Positions 11,840 through 23,630 are shown, numbered from the stretch's first letter. The stretch: 64,000 bases of DNA from Eumeta japonica (GCA_005406025.1 BGZK01001025.1:161977-225976), one strand, 5' to 3'. Numbers and translations: made by a program. Notes: a model not told the origin generated them from the sequence alone.

Positions 11840-12780
11840 TACAAACATTATTTCAGACTTAGGGCTCACGGCCGCACCTAGAGAGAGATCTTTTAAATTT
11901 AGGTTAATCTCTTTAATTAAATTTCAATAAAAAGAGTAATCAGCATTAAATTTCGATGAATCCTAATCCTATTCGATGAGCTGCTATTTAACGGCTAATT
12001 AATTAACCATACTTACTTGAGTACGATCAGTACTGGAATGAATCTATACATCTAAGAAATTCTATTCAATTGGCCCGAATACTTCATACTTGAAAAGATT
12101 GTACGTATATTTTACAAATATATACGTATTTATTAACATTAAAGTGTCTGAAAATGGATTTAATAATAGTAGCAATTTAAAAATCGTACTTTTTTTCTTA
12201 AATCCCACTTTTAAGCCAAACAGTTATAGGCTTTGAGCGGGCAGGGTCAAAGTCCCAGATTAGAACGCGTGATAACGATTGCGTCCTGTAGCAAGACTTC
12301 ATCTTCCTTAGTGAATATCAGACTAAAATAATATTAAACATGTGACATATTGTCTACAAAACTATTTTATTAAGGTATTACTTCAAAAAGTCGGGTTTGT
12401 ATTATCAAATTAAATGATATTTTAGCTATTTGTGACGAGCATACGGAGACATAACAATGAATCTCTGGTAAAGTCATGCAGTGTTATCAAGAATTTTAAT
12501 AGATAAGGAAAAGTGCATGACATTTTATCTACTTCTTCCAATAATATAATTTTTACAGATTATTTATAGTGGACTGTTTTGATATACATTGCTTGTGCAC
12601 TAATAATAAATATGCCTTATTATGATAATTCCAAAAATTACTGTAACAACACTTTACGTTAACTGTCAAGTTAAAGATAAGGGATCATTAGTGGAGTTAG
12701 GTAACTAATATTGTATATTTATAGTTAATCATAACTAAGGTGTTCTAAGCGACATTCAACTGACTCTGGAAGTGACAGTT
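11840..12780. other. AT-rich sequence without a recognisable gene
   Basis: Nothing beyond short AT-rich repeats was seen; no frame has family resemblance. Confidence 0.55.
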
Positions 12781-12814
12781 CATTAAAACTTTAAGTTCGA
12801 CGCACGAAACTCTG

Positions 12815-13680
12815 CCGTTGTGGAGTTAGCTGGCTTCGCAATGGCGTAAAATGTGTACGCGGGGGAGAAGCAGGCGCGGCTGAGGAGCGTCGAACTTGAG
12901 CATTGCTTCGTTCTCAGGCAGTGTCTCGTGCGTTGTACCGTACTAAGTAACCAGTGAAGGAGGATTAAAATTTAAGTGAGGCTTCCGAACAAGACCCTGT
13001 GCAGCCTCGATGTTCCTAAAGCGGAGTCTCCACCGAACAGAAATTGTGAACTTTTGTGATTTCAACGCGTGTTGGTGACAAAAGCTGCCGAAATTACCCA
13101 CCGTTGGCAACGAAGATTGTAAGCATATGTCGCGTGTTTCCATTTTCGGTGGTGAACATCCAAAGAAAACGCTGTTACAGATAGATACGGATACGCTAAC
13201 AGTTGGTAACATTGATCGGGACCGAGAACGTGTCAACGTGGACGAACGAATTAATCGACACGTTAATTGATTCATATCACATACAGAACGTGCTGTCGGA
13301 CTTGAGTGGTGAAAATTATCAAAAATATATATTTTTTTATTTTTGGCATATAATAATAAATACTGCGGCCGTCTGCATACCACCATCGTCGTTCGAAGAC
13401 ATTCGCCCGGGACACATCTTGTTGTCAATTGAAATGTTTGCAAACAGTTGGAAACACTGAACAACAGTTTTGGTGGAAACGCGCCTTAAAGCAACGGTCA
13501 ATCGCAACGTCGCCCGGCACGTAGATCGCATGCGCGAGAGCATGCCGTATCTTTCCTTAATAGCAGAAAATACGGTGGAATATCGCATGACGCATCGCTT
13601 GCAATGTCTTCGTGTCGCGCAGGTGACTCACGCGATGCTTCGTGATTTTGCAGGTTTTTTTTTTAAATATCGTTAAATGT
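12815..13680. other. CpG-enriched block, possible promoter or 5' exon region
   Basis: CpG density is clearly higher than in the flanks, especially at 12815-12935 and 13370-13640. The open frames on both strands (for example 12943-13464 minus and 13470-13676 plus) resemble nothing I know. A short plus-strand frame starting MSRVSIFGGEHPKK near 13124 ends within about 50 codons. GCGCAG|GTGACT near 13621 could serve as a 5' splice site. I cannot assign a gene. Confidence 0.3.
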
Positions 13681-13699
13681 AGAAAGGAAACAATATTGG

Positions 13700-14480
13700 C
13701 TGAATAAAGTTGAAATACAATACTGTACATATTTTGTTGTCACGAAAAAAAATACGCTAAATGTATTTTTTAATAATATTTGAATAATTATATCTATAAA
13801 TATTTTTACCATTAGGCTCCCCCGTGCTCTGTATTTTGTTAGATTTCACATTTTATTCCAAGACGAAAACTCCGTGCCGGAAAAAAATACTTTTTAACTC
13901 TATCGAGATCCGATCCGTTAAGCCTCCCACGCCGGCCCGGTCGGAGCACGCTCACGACCGTCATCGCCGATACGACGACAACATCCGGGACCAACGACTT
14001 GACGACTATAAATTAAGAACTCGTTAATTAAATTGTCCGTTATCTGGGTTCGAACCAAGTACTTTTTTATCGCTCGTGTACCGCAGCCCATGATACAAAG
14101 TATCTCAAGACAGTGTGTATAAGTTGAAAGATATAACAAGCATGGAACCTGAAACAATGCCTCTTTTTCACACGGTCGAAGCTATTTGAAATTATTTCAA
14201 ACGAAAATCTATCGTACGTCTTGAAGAAATTCTTATCTATTTTTATTATATAATACCTTTCTATATATATTTGCATCACTTGTCTCACTTGCCAATACTT
14301 ACATCCAAAATAATGATTTATATAGAATTCATAACCTTTTTTTAGATTCAAAAATTCTCAATTATCCCCAAAATACAAAGCGGCAAAAAATGTTTATTAA
14401 TCGATGTTTAAAGCGAGAATCTCTTCTATTCAAGATTTATTACTATAAATCACATCTCAAAAGGACCTGTAGTTACGAAA
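13700..14480. other. AT-rich sequence with a short CpG-rich patch
   Basis: Mostly AT-rich. A CpG-rich patch at about 13860-14010 lies in a 67-residue frame (13824-14027) rich in Arg and Asp. Nothing identifies it. Confidence 0.4.
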
Positions 14481-14487
14481 AAAAAAA

Positions 14488-15241
14488 GTGTGTCAGCTCC
14501 GACGCACGAATGGAGTTTACTCCTTTAAGATGATATCGTACATATAGATTAGTATAATGGTAAAGGAAAGCATCTATTATATTATTCAAAGCATAATACA
14601 CAATTCATTTATTTATGTTAATAGTAAAACAATTAATTCGTCATTTAAGAAAATATTGAAAATAATTATGTTATACTATTAAATTTTTAGTAAGATTGAT
14701 TTTCTCTATCATTGACGTTATCTTGCGTAATGTTTATCATAGAAACAATAGCGGTATCATTAAACACTGAAACAATTGGTTTATGGTAACTAAAATATGA
14801 TACATGAATGTCGGAAGATACATGTGTGATAAATCGTGAAAACATCGCATCAATAGTTGTACCATATCTAGTTGTTCCTAGTGTTCTGTCAGAAATTAAA
14901 TCTAAGTTCAGTTCATCTTTCAGAAATTGTACTAAACGGAAACCATCTTCTTTATTAAAATCAATATTAAAATCTTCACCAAGTATAAGTGGAAGTTCAT
15001 GGTGACGTTTCTTCAATAGTTTTGAACGCCCTTCTGTATACACTAACAATGATTCGTGGAGAAAATCTATTATATTTGTCACATTCTGATTGATTGTAAT
15101 GTAAACAGTAACCATGACGATTTCTTTATTTCAGTAACCATGACGATAGCGTAACGTCATTTATCTAACACTTGATTTTACTCCCATAAAATTCCATACC
15201 CCGGGCTTAAATATGAAATCGATTCTTAAGGAGTAAACTCC
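14488..15241 (-). mobile_element. Helentron-type element fragment carrying an endonuclease domain, copy 1
   Basis: About 740 bp on the minus strand is nearly identical to 52914-53655 on the plus strand. The 12-bp palindrome GGAGTTTACTCC occurs near both ends (14512-14523 and 15230-15241). With the adjoining TTAAGA it forms subterminal inverted repeats of about 18 bp. The 3' side continues to GGAGCTGACACAC, shared by both copies. Subterminal inverted repeats around an endonuclease gene fit Helentrons (Helitron2), whose transposases end in an AP-like endonuclease domain. No Rep or helicase part is present. Confidence 0.65.
14687..15115 (-). CDS. endonuclease/exonuclease/phosphatase (EEP) domain fragment
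   Basis: A 142-codon open frame with the second half of an EEP (AP-endonuclease-like) fold. It has LPLILGEDFNIDF (the GDFN metal-site motif, here GEDFN), then LGTTRYGTTIDAMFSR, and near the end SYFSYHKPIVSVF, equivalent to the catalytic S/D-H motif. In Helentrons and in non-LTR elements this domain nicks target DNA. The N-terminal half of the EEP fold is missing, so it cannot be active alone. The second copy (53095-53457) differs by only a handful of residues. Which TE class donated it is inferred from the STRYGTTID/SYHKP style of motif. Confidence 0.65.
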   Translation of the reverse strand: MVTVYITINQNVTNIIDFLHESLLVYTEGRSKLLKKRHHELPLILGEDFNIDFNKEDGFRLVQFLKDELNLDLISDRTLGTTRYGTTIDAMFSRFITHVSSDIHVSYFSYHKPIVSVFNDTAIVSMINITQDNVNDRENQSY

Positions 15242-15907
15242 AAAAATCGAACATAACAGAGTCTGTAAATACGTATATATTATCTCAGATAACTCATGCG
15301 CATATTAAAAATATAAAAAGGTGGATGAGTACATCGACTTCTTCCGATACCAGCATCTCGACAATTTTCAACGACAAGACAAACTAGCTGTTGTCATTTT
15401 TATTGACATGTATTCCCATTTACACTACGGGCTCAACTTACCAAGTTTTCGTGTAATTAAGACCGACTTAATTTGGGTGACCGCAACCCAAAATTTCGCC
15501 CTTAGATAACGTGTTCAGATTTCTCACGCGTTATCGTACGCACAATTTATAGGTTTTTCAAGAAGCCTAAAAACTATTACTAATTAGTACACAAAATTGG
15601 CTGCGATCGCAAACGAAGCCACAGATGGATACTAATGCTCAACAGATTAAAAAGAACCTTTGTCCCTGTATAATATTTAAACAAATAGAATGTCGAATGC
15701 CTTTATGTAGAAGACGAGACGTTCAACGCACGCTTTATTAAAAACAAACCTGATAATAAATACTCTGGTGGGTATAATGAAGTAGGAGACCCGTTATTGG
15801 CTTTTGGCGAGTTTTATACCTTTTGAAGTATAATTGATCGATATTTCTTTTATTTTACCAAAAACAATACGAGATGGACATTTGGTGATCGCAATAAAAA
15901 TAACATT

Positions 15908-16180
15908 AAATAATAATAATAATAACAATCTAAACTCACGCCTATTTCCCAGAAGGGTGGGCAGAGACTATAGATTTATACACGGTACGATCTTTGCATA
16001 TATCTTGCCTCACCGACATCCATCAACCTTTTCACGCAAGCTCGTCGGTTTCGGGTGCTTAAAATTTGGCCCTTTTTTAACATGCCACCGATGTGGTCTG
16101 CATAGAATTTTCTAGGGTGACCCTTGTCGACCTTTCTATCAGACACATTCGTTCTATAGATTTGTTTTGTCAATCTGCTA
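15908..16180 (-). pseudogene. 3' end of a non-LTR retrotransposon ORF2, copy 1
   Basis: The minus-strand frame reads MTKQIYRTNVSDRKV, then GHPRKFYADHIGGMLKKGQI, then RNRRACVKRLMDV. This is the C-terminal tail typical of RTE-like lepidopteran LINEs (family pattern HVERMDESRLTKKIY...GRPRRTYLDQI). The fragment ends in a TAA-repeat tail (15910-15925 on the plus strand), as expected of a 5'-truncated insertion. It matches 26562-26800. Confidence 0.65.
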
Positions 16181-16199
16181 AATAATGGATAGTTCTTAA

Positions 16200-16960
16200 A
16201 TAAATTTTTAATTTAGTTTTTACTGTTTTTCCAAATGATTTATGATTCTGGGAACGGCACATTATGATTATCGAGTGGGGTCTTTATATTAAAGTGCCCC
16301 TATTAGATATTCTTCTTTTACATCAAAACATCCTCATTTTTTGACATGAATTTTGCCTATAACTACGGTTTTTCACAATCTTCTTAAAAAGAACATTCTG
16401 CATGCTTTCTATTTCATTATACCTAAAGAATAAAGATTGTATTGCAAGTCTTCTAGCTCTTATTACAAAAATTGATTCTGGTTATCAATTTTTTTTTTTA
16501 AATTCCAGAACTTATAGGAAGAGTTATACATTATAACTTCGAATAATTAACTCAGCTACTATTTTATCAAAATACCGATCAAAGTTTTCTGTTAAGATAA
16601 TTAACTTAATAAACATTATAGAAGTGTATTGAAAGAATAAGTAATAATTTCATTAACAGAGAATATAAATTATCCCGAAAAGTTTTAATATGGAAATTAT
16701 TTGCTTATATTTATATTTTTTTTTTGTGTAGGTACAAGCTACAAAATCATGAATACCGTGAAACTATTTTATTATTATTAGTTTCAAGACAAGAACTACA
16801 AATCTTAAAATTATAAATGTACTGACATCCTAACATACTTACTGACGTTTTAATCTCATAGGATTGAATAGGATCACGAAAATATGGCAAATGATTAATG
16901 AAGTAAGCCATTGATTTACCTTAAACGATGTCTGATGCCGGGGAAGCGAGAAATGACCAT
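16200..16960. other. AT-rich sequence without a recognisable gene
   Basis: No supported feature was seen in this stretch. Confidence 0.6.
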
Positions 16961-16964
16961 ATAC

Positions 16965-16993
16965 GCACACACGCACACACACACACACACACC
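16965..16993. repeat. (CA)n microsatellite
   Basis: CA dinucleotides with one CG interruption. A CpG-rich stretch follows to about 17130, ending at a possible splice donor AAG|GTAAAT; this is too weak to call an exon. Confidence 0.9.
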
Positions 16994-17550
16994 CGGACGG
17001 ACGGCACGAAAATATCTATTCTCAATGTCGGAAATAGCTATCACGAATTATCACATTAGAGGACGCCCGCGATCACGTGTGGCCACACCGCCGGCCGCTG
17101 GCGAACGCCCCGAAGTCGCCGCACTCCGGACAAAAAATACAAGGTAAATAAATATATTTATTATCGAAACCTGATTTTCTTGTCCGGTGGCTACAACGCG
17201 TCCGATTGTGTATGTCTGGACGCACAATATTAGCGTTTACATGTATGCATTCTAAAACTATTGAATATTATGTCTTGTTCCAATTGAAAAATTAGATGTT
17301 AACCTTCGGACGTTTCGTGACGGAATGAGCTGGTTTTTTTTTGTTTTGGCGCCATAATGAGGGTCGGGCAGAAAGTTTACGGTAATGATATAGAAAAGGT
17401 CAAGCGTGTGTTGAATCGCACGCAGCGTGGGTTCCCGTTGTCGGTACGACTATAGCCGTAATTAAGGCCTTTAACCGAAAATTAATAAATACTTGCTCAT
17501 ATAAGACTATGAAAATACATTTCTATGTGACATGTGACTTTTAAGGAAAT

Positions 17551-18576
17551 AAAAAAACTAAAAGACACGCTTTGATGATCACATCGAACTAAAAAACGAA
17601 AAATAATTCTTAATATGTTTATGCTTTGTGCCATATTTTTTTCACTTATCAAGCACCCCACGCTTTTTTCACAATAATACTAATCTTTTTTCGTTCATTT
17701 ATATTTTCTGCCTATATTAAGAATTATTTTTCGTTTTTTAGTTCGATGTGATCACCAAAGCGTGTTTTTTAGTTTTTTAAACTATATTTATTTTATTCTT
17801 TTTAGTTTGATCGATTGTCAAAAAAAATTGTATTCCGAGTTCTTGTGAATGTTTGGACGTGACGCACATTTTTTTTAGTATCGTAAGTCTACGACAGAGG
17901 GTGTACGGATGGGAAATTCTTTCCGAACACGAGAGTTTAGGGTCAAGGTGTTAATTTTCAAAAATGATACTGAAGTCGATAGTATTGTAAACCTTTGATA
18001 GAGGGCGGATGATTGTAAAATTCTCTTCGAATAGAAGATTTAAGTTTGTGGTCTTAATTTCTGAGAATAATTCAGTTTTGACATTTTTGCTATAGAGTTT
18101 AATATGAAATATTATTTTATCATGAATCCATTTTCTTTATAGATGAGTTGTTTGAAAATATGAACTTTTCTACTTAACTTCTACATCCAAAATTTTAATT
18201 ATATTCATTTAAATTTCAAAAAGAAATCTTCAGAAAACTAAATATTTTATCAACATCAAATTATGACATTGTATGAATTAATCCTTGTACCTATTTTTTA
18301 TATTAATTCTGTTTATTCGTAAGTCCCTATATTGAACTGATTGAATTTACATCGATACCAAATAGAATTACCAAACCAAATTAATTAATCCTGGCGATCC
18401 TGACCAGGACAATTAGACAAACTTATCAAATTATTGTATTGTCACCGGTCCTTGATAAGTCTACAAAGTTTCAATAAAATCTGACCGTTCAAAGTGGGTC
18501 AAAATCGAGTGCAAAGAAGTCGGTTACAAACAAACAAACAAACATACAAGTGAAGCTAATAAAAGCGTGTTAAAAA
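17551..18576 (+). mobile_element. foldback-type interspersed repeat, copy A
   Basis: The 5' end is a large hairpin: 17551-17614 is nearly the reverse complement of 17714-17778 (AAAACTAAAA...CACGCTTT against AAAGCGTGTTTTTTAG). The 3' end, TAAAAGCGTGTTAAAAA, repeats the CACGCTTT core in inverted orientation as a terminal repeat. Between them lie two diverged ~108-bp tandem units (GACAGAGGG and GATAGAGGG) at about 17890-18080. A conserved segment starts CCTGGCGATCCTGACCAGGA at about 18390. Copy B is at 46111-46905. I do not know the superfamily name. Confidence 0.6.
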
Positions 18577-18578
18577 TT

Positions 18579-18745
18579 ATGCGCCACTAGGAAGTAGATG
18601 GTCATCGCCGCCATGGACATCCTCAACCTCAGAGGAGTCACCAGTGCATTGCCGGCTTTCCGGGAAGGTGTACACTCTTTTTTTGAAGACTCCGTGCGTA
18701 GTACACTAGAAATATGGTAAGCCATCCCATATAAGAAACAATCTA
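18579..18745 (+). repeat. fragment of a dispersed lepidopteran-type repeat
   Basis: Contains GCGCCACTAGGAAGTAGATG, CATGGACATCCTCAAC, GTGCATTGCCGGCTTTC and AGGTGTACACTCTTTTTTTG. This order is familiar from repeats scattered in lepidopteran introns (GTGCGTTGCCGGCCTTTAA). It abuts the end of the foldback repeat. The recognition is from memory. Confidence 0.45.
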
Positions 18746-19006
18746 ACTTCAAGAGGAAAATTTGGATAATATGCTACGATTTATTACTAATAAGACACAG
18801 CTATCTTTTTGTTTGTCTGTCTAATATATTGATGGAATTCATCTTTTCATACAATGTAAGTTATTATTTGTTTATTAGAACAAAGGTCCTTATCGCAAAA
18901 CACGCCGCGAAGAGCTAGGCAGCAAAAATATGTAAGCGTGTATGATACCAAGCGTACATGGTATATGATATTTGAATTTCAACCATTTTCACCCGAGAAT
19001 CAGTCG

Positions 19007-19100
19007 TACGATTTAGCTCAGCTGTTTGGCATTGTATCGCGCGCGAAGGGTGCTCGGGTTCGAATCTGTCCATGTATTTGGTTTTTTATTTATTTATTTA
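19007..19100 (+). repeat. tRNA-like sequence, probably a SINE head
   Basis: TTAGCTCAGCTG (A box, about 19013-19024) and GGGTTCGAATC (B box, about 19056-19066) lie at tRNA spacing. The acceptor stem and most of the T stem do not pair (only two of five T-stem positions do), so it is not a functional tRNA. The T-rich tail TTTTTTATTTATTTATTTAAT right after it suits a tRNA-derived SINE or a processed tRNA pseudogene. Confidence 0.55.
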
Positions 19101-19109
19101 ATCACTTTT

Positions 19110-19490
19110 AAACGTCTCAATTAATTTCAATGTTATTTTTAATGTAATTAATACTTCTATATTATCAGAATTTATGAAAGATCGGCAGAGTTTAATAAGT
19201 ATTTTTAATAATAATAATTTAAATAATGACATTTAATGATAATAACTAAAAAAATAAAGCGCTCTATTGAGCATGACGTAGGGAGGGACGAGCCGACAGA
19301 GAAACAACAAAATTACAATGGTGTGTTTTGTGTTTTTTTTTTATATTCTTGAAAGCAAAAGAAAAAAAAACGTAAAATTGAAAATAACTATAGGTGTAGG
19401 CTGATCATCTACGTTCACTTTCTGTTTGCAAGCATATATATTATGATATATCGGATAAGCATAAACACACACGCACGCAATCACCTATAC
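19110..19490. other. AT-rich sequence without a recognisable gene
   Basis: No supported feature was seen. Confidence 0.55.
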
Positions 19491-19496
19491 ATATAT

Positions 19497-19695
19497 AAAA
19501 GAAATACCACTGGCTGACTGACTGACTGACTCATAACGAGATCTCCGAAACTATGCGTTTGATTAACTTGAAATCGGTATAGTTATTTTTTCGGAACGTG
19601 GACTCTCACATAGGACTAGTTTTACGCAAATATTATACAAAACAAAAAAATCATCATTTTATGTCTATGCGGACGGAACCGCGGGCAAAGGCTAG
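19497..19695 (+). mobile_element. Helitron-like non-autonomous element end
   Basis: The segment has a GACT tetranucleotide run (about 19515-19531), then GATCTCCGAAACTATGCG and ACTTGAAATCGG. It ends GCGGACGGAACCGCGGGCAAAGGCTAGT. A GC-rich stem followed about 10 bp later by terminal CTAG is the usual 3' end of Helitrons, and this phrase (TATGCGGACG...GCCGCGGGC...CTAGT) is very common in Lepidoptera. The 5' end is not defined. Confidence 0.5.
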
Positions 19696-19978
19696 TGTAA
19701 ATATATTCTCAATTACGCTTACATAAATATTTTACCATTATAATCTGCGTAGCGCGTGCGCGATTGGAAACGCGCACTCTAACGGCTGGTTATTTTTTTT
19801 TTGTTGTACGGTGAAGCTATGCTGGGGCCAATTCGTCCATTTTACTTTTTACTTCTGCGAGTAAATTTCATAAGTTATACGAATATAACTATTATTAACT
19901 ATTACCCTTTAACTCTTAAAGTCTATTTTTCATTTTAACTTTGTGATATGGTACATATATACCATATTAAGTTTGGCA

Positions 19979-20014
19979 TTTTTTTTCATTTATTCATGAA
20001 TAAATGAAAAAAAA
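19979..20014. repeat. perfect 36-bp palindrome with adjacent half copy
   Basis: TTTCATTTATTCATGAATAAATGAAA with flanking T8/A8 is a perfect zero-loop palindrome centred on TTCATGAA. The left half is repeated at about 20033-20053 (TTTTTTCATTTATTCATGAA). Confidence 0.9.
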
Positions 20015-20059
20015 TTGCAATACTTTGGTAATTTTTTCATTTATTCATGAATAACCATA

Positions 20060-20590
20060 TACCCGGAAGGGGGGAGGTGCGCACTTGACTGTAACAAATA
20101 TTAAGACTATGAAGCTTTATATTTTGCGAACGGATCCCTAAATCGAAAAATGGTTTTCTCGGTCCCGCAATGGTTTTGAAGGAGCTGTCCAACGATACCC
20201 TAAATCATGGGATAAATGAAAAAAGAAATGAATCCTCACTTCAAGGGTAGGAGTGATTGGAAAAGTTTTTTTGCCACGCCATACCAATGCATGCGCGACG
20301 GACATGATGAACTTTCAAGGGTTCTGCATATTATATACTCCTCTGCCGTTCTGTGTTTGTATTTGTTAGGGCTAATGTCAGAAAGTGATGAGTTATCTAG
20401 CAAGGAACCATCCACCGGTATGACGATATTTGTGAATTAAGTCGGGATAAAAAGTTCCTTCAGAGAACTTCCTCAGCGTGAACTACGCAAATACAAGAAA
20501 CCAATGAATTATGAAAATGTTTCTCTTGAAAAAATCCCAAAAATGAAAGTTATCCACGATAACGTATGCCTCAATCTTAAGGTTGGCGCA
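20060..20590 (+). repeat. probable lepidopteran dispersed repeat
   Basis: The phrases CGGTCCCGCAATGGTTTTGAA, CTGTCCAACGATACCCTAAA and ATGAAAAAAGAAATGAATCC recall a repeat found in many moth genomes. The 74-residue frame inside (20216-20440) has no family resemblance. Confidence 0.35.
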
Positions 20591-21010
20591 CAATAACCGT
20601 TTTTATAATTTTTAGGTCGAATTTAATCTAAAGGAATCATTTATTTCCAATGGGTGTTTTTATTTAAGCATTTAATGTATTTAAGAAACCAAAACATGTA
20701 TTTAAGAAACCAGGCTACAAAACATGCTTTAATTTGTTAATTATATAATTAAGCGAAGGTTTTTTTTTTTGTTCAAGCCTGGTTTGTGTGTAGCAAGACG
20801 AGGTCAGAAAAATCGAATCTAGTTTATGCAAATTTATAATACCCATCACACAACCGTTGTCTTTCTACGCAAAAAATATCTTCACTGTATAAATGGACAG
20901 TTTGTTAATAACATACAAATTAAATTAAAAGAAAAAACTCTCCAAAAGTCTGATCTGCGCGAACGAAGACGCAAACAAGCGCTAGCTTATTTCATGTTTC
21001 CGATTTTGCA

Positions 21011-21090
21011 ATTATATTGTAGCAATGTGGTTATATTGTACTTCTTTTAAAGAAAAGAAGGACAATATAACCACATTGCTACAATATAAT
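21011..21090. repeat. 38-bp inverted repeat with 4-nt loop
   Basis: Arms 21011-21048 and 21053-21090 are reverse complements with a single mismatch around loop AAAG. The arm reads ATTATATTGTAGCAATGTGG onward. It could form a long RNA hairpin, or be a recent fold-back duplication. Confidence 0.92.
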
Positions 21091-21776
21091 GGATGGTGGA
21101 TAAAGATCCACCCCATTTGGATCGTCTACTATGTTGTGATTCGTGTGTATATATAATGTTCTAGTAGCCGAACAACCGAGCTTCGCTCGGCGTCTTTCGT
21201 GTTTGCTGCGGGAATATGCTAACCTCCCACATGAAAAGTTGCTTAAATTAATCTCTAACAATGACTATTTAAATACATACCTAATACGTATATTACCGCT
21301 TGTAGTTTAAACTATGGTTTATACTATACAAATAAGGCATTAAATTGATTTTTCATAATATATATGTATATACTACGTACTATATAACATTCTACAAGGT
21401 TTCTAAAAATTCTTTCACTAACACAAATATACACTATATTTTTTGTATATTAGTAATAAATTAATGCGCTAAGTATATTTCTCTGTTTGTTCACTGCCAC
21501 TCTAAGCTCCTGGACTTGATACACCACTTGCACATAAATAGACTTATCAGAACGTTAATGTCAGGATCGATCAAATTAATGAACAACATAACGTGTGGTT
21601 TGTCACATATAAATATTAGCTGTCACTGATATTTATATGTGCCTAACTATGCATTTCTAAATTATCCACGACTTATGATCCGTTCCAGTTAAAACTGATT
21701 TTTATATTAAACAATAAATTGATGGTGTATGCGCCGGGACAGCCCTGATAAATAGTCAGTTTGTGCCAGAACTCAC

Positions 21777-21824
21777 CCTTCCGACTTCTCGTCCCAGGTG
21801 TCCAGGCGCTCCTGACGGTGACCG
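21777..21824 (-). other. possible 48-nt internal exon
   Basis: On the minus strand an acceptor TGCTCTAAG|CGGT and a donor GAAGG|GTGAGT bound 48 bases. These are GC-rich against AT-rich flanks and open in frame as GHRQERLDTWDEKSEG. No partner exons were found, so this is only a candidate. Confidence 0.25.
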
Positions 21825-22599
21825 CTTAGAGCACTGTTATATTTGATTGTTTCAAATATGTTTTTTTTTTTTTTAATATAAGTAAGTATATAAATTCCGC
21901 ACCAGCCGGCGTAATTTGGTTTTCACTCGTCCGCAGGTGAGCAAAGCTCCTCCGATAACAGCCGGTTAACGAGTCTGTCTTACGTCTCTCGCGCACTGTC
22001 CCGCCCTCCCCGCGTCTTTCAGTTGCCTTTTGTCTATAGGAGACAAACTATGATATTAAAGGAGGTAAAATGGCGTAAACAGCTTGTGTAACACAATTCC
22101 TATTGTTAGCCCTCACTGTTGTATTAAATACTTCCATACAATATTGTACAGCATAATCTTTCCTCCAAGCCTTTTAATAAAGTTTCCGAAAAAACAGTCC
22201 CGAAATAAGATCTACCGTCCCTAATTTTGACATTGAAATTAGAAATAAACATCACAATGAGGTACACATAGACCAGAGACATACTTCTATTATCCGATCT
22301 GTACTACATTTCCGTTCGAACGTCTGCATTAATATCAATGTATACGCCGTATTTTGAAAATTCATTATAATGGCAAATGACCCAATCATTTTGTACCTAC
22401 CCGCGATTTTTCGTTCATTTAACGCCAATGCATCTACACCTATCTGATATTATTTATTGATCTAACATAAATTGTGAAAAGCGATTTTGTTCGTGATGTG
22501 TTCTGTGCAAAGAGTGAACACCACAGACTGTCAGTTGCGACTAAAACGTCGATGGCCGCTGATAGTGGGGAGGTCATTGAGTAAAGTGGGTTCTTTCTC

Positions 22600-23016
22600 T
22601 ACCTTGACCTATGACCAAGGAGGGTAGAGGCAAAGGAGAACTCTCTCATACGGGGGAATATTTGCAAAAGTGTACAGTTGTAAGCTGTAAATAACAATTC
22701 CAAATCCCTCCGTAGTGGCGCTAAAGTAGCGAAATGAACTTAGTAGTTATAGACGGAGTGAAGTGCGCCAAGTCGAAACATTTAATATTTTCAATGAATT
22801 GAATAGTTATTACAAAATAGTTTTACAAAACCTCAACTGTTCGCGTAATCCGAAAGTTCCAAATAATTTTGTAGAGATAACCTAAATTAACGTCTTTTCA
22901 ACTTAAGACTCTCGCTACTGTGGCGCCACCTTTATTTAACGCTTTTCGACGGACACTTTACACAGAGAGAGAATTATCCTTACCTCTACCCTCCGTACTA
23001 CGACCATATGGGATAG
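22600..23016. mobile_element. MITE-like element with long imperfect terminal inverted repeats
   Basis: The left end (22600-22650, GACCAAGGAGGGTAGAGGCA, GAGAACTCTCTC) is mirrored by the right end (22967-23016, GAGAGAGAATTATCCTTACC, TCTACCCTCC). An inner pair, GTAGTGGCGCTAAAGTAGCGA at about 22713 against TCGCTACTGTGGCGCCACC at about 22912, is also inverted. The whole ~417 bp is therefore a nested palindrome. No coding frame and no clear target duplication. Confidence 0.6.
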
Positions 23017-23573
23017 CATTTAACAAGATAATTCCAGCCAGCAGTCGGCGTGCGCAAGTAAATAAAATGTTACTTCAAATTCGGGAATACGTGTAGATTT
23101 TATTTCATTTCTTCCATTTAATTATAGACGTTTCCGTTTGAAACTGTATTTTAAAACGAAAACTTTTTGTACGGTATTTATTTATTTGAATTTAAAATAA
23201 AATACATAAATTGCTGTGTATTTTCATCATTACGCTTGCGCGGTTAATTTTTTCGATAACATCGACCTCTCTATCGACTGCTATTATCATATATTATAGC
23301 ATTAATTTACTCTTGTTATTGTCTCAAGATTTATTATCTCAACCATTATCACGTTTTGCCATGCGTAATAAAATAATAAAATTGTCTTATGAATAACTCT
23401 TTTTTATATCCTCTATCTTGCCTGTTAAGTTATTGCCTAACGACTGATCTCATAATGTTTCTCAAGTATACTGCGAGATGGGACTCTGGTGACCTATAAT
23501 GCAGGTACTCAGTACTCAACTTAGGCACTAGTCTCTCACGACCCTAGGATAATCATTTAACTATAAACTGTAC

Positions 23574-23630
23574 TGTTATAGACACGCTGCCTGATGGTGA
23601 TGAGAAATAAATTATTATTATTCATTTAAG
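23574..23630 (+). repeat. non-LTR/SINE 3' tail fragment
   Basis: GCTGCCTGATGGTGATGAGAAATAAATTATTATTAT matches, in reverse orientation, the tail at 48420-48480 (ACCTGATTGCGGTGAGAAATAAATAATAAT on the minus strand). The AAATAATAAT ending is a LINE-type tail. Confidence 0.55.

Noticed and set aside
12943..13464. 173-residue minus-strand frame, the longest single frame in the window
   Set aside because: Composition is irregular, no motif or splice context supports it, and the same bases hold open frames on the plus strand. It is explained by CpG-rich composition.
19007..19080. Functional tRNA gene
   Set aside because: A and B boxes are present, but the acceptor and T stems do not pair. A T-rich SINE-like tail follows.
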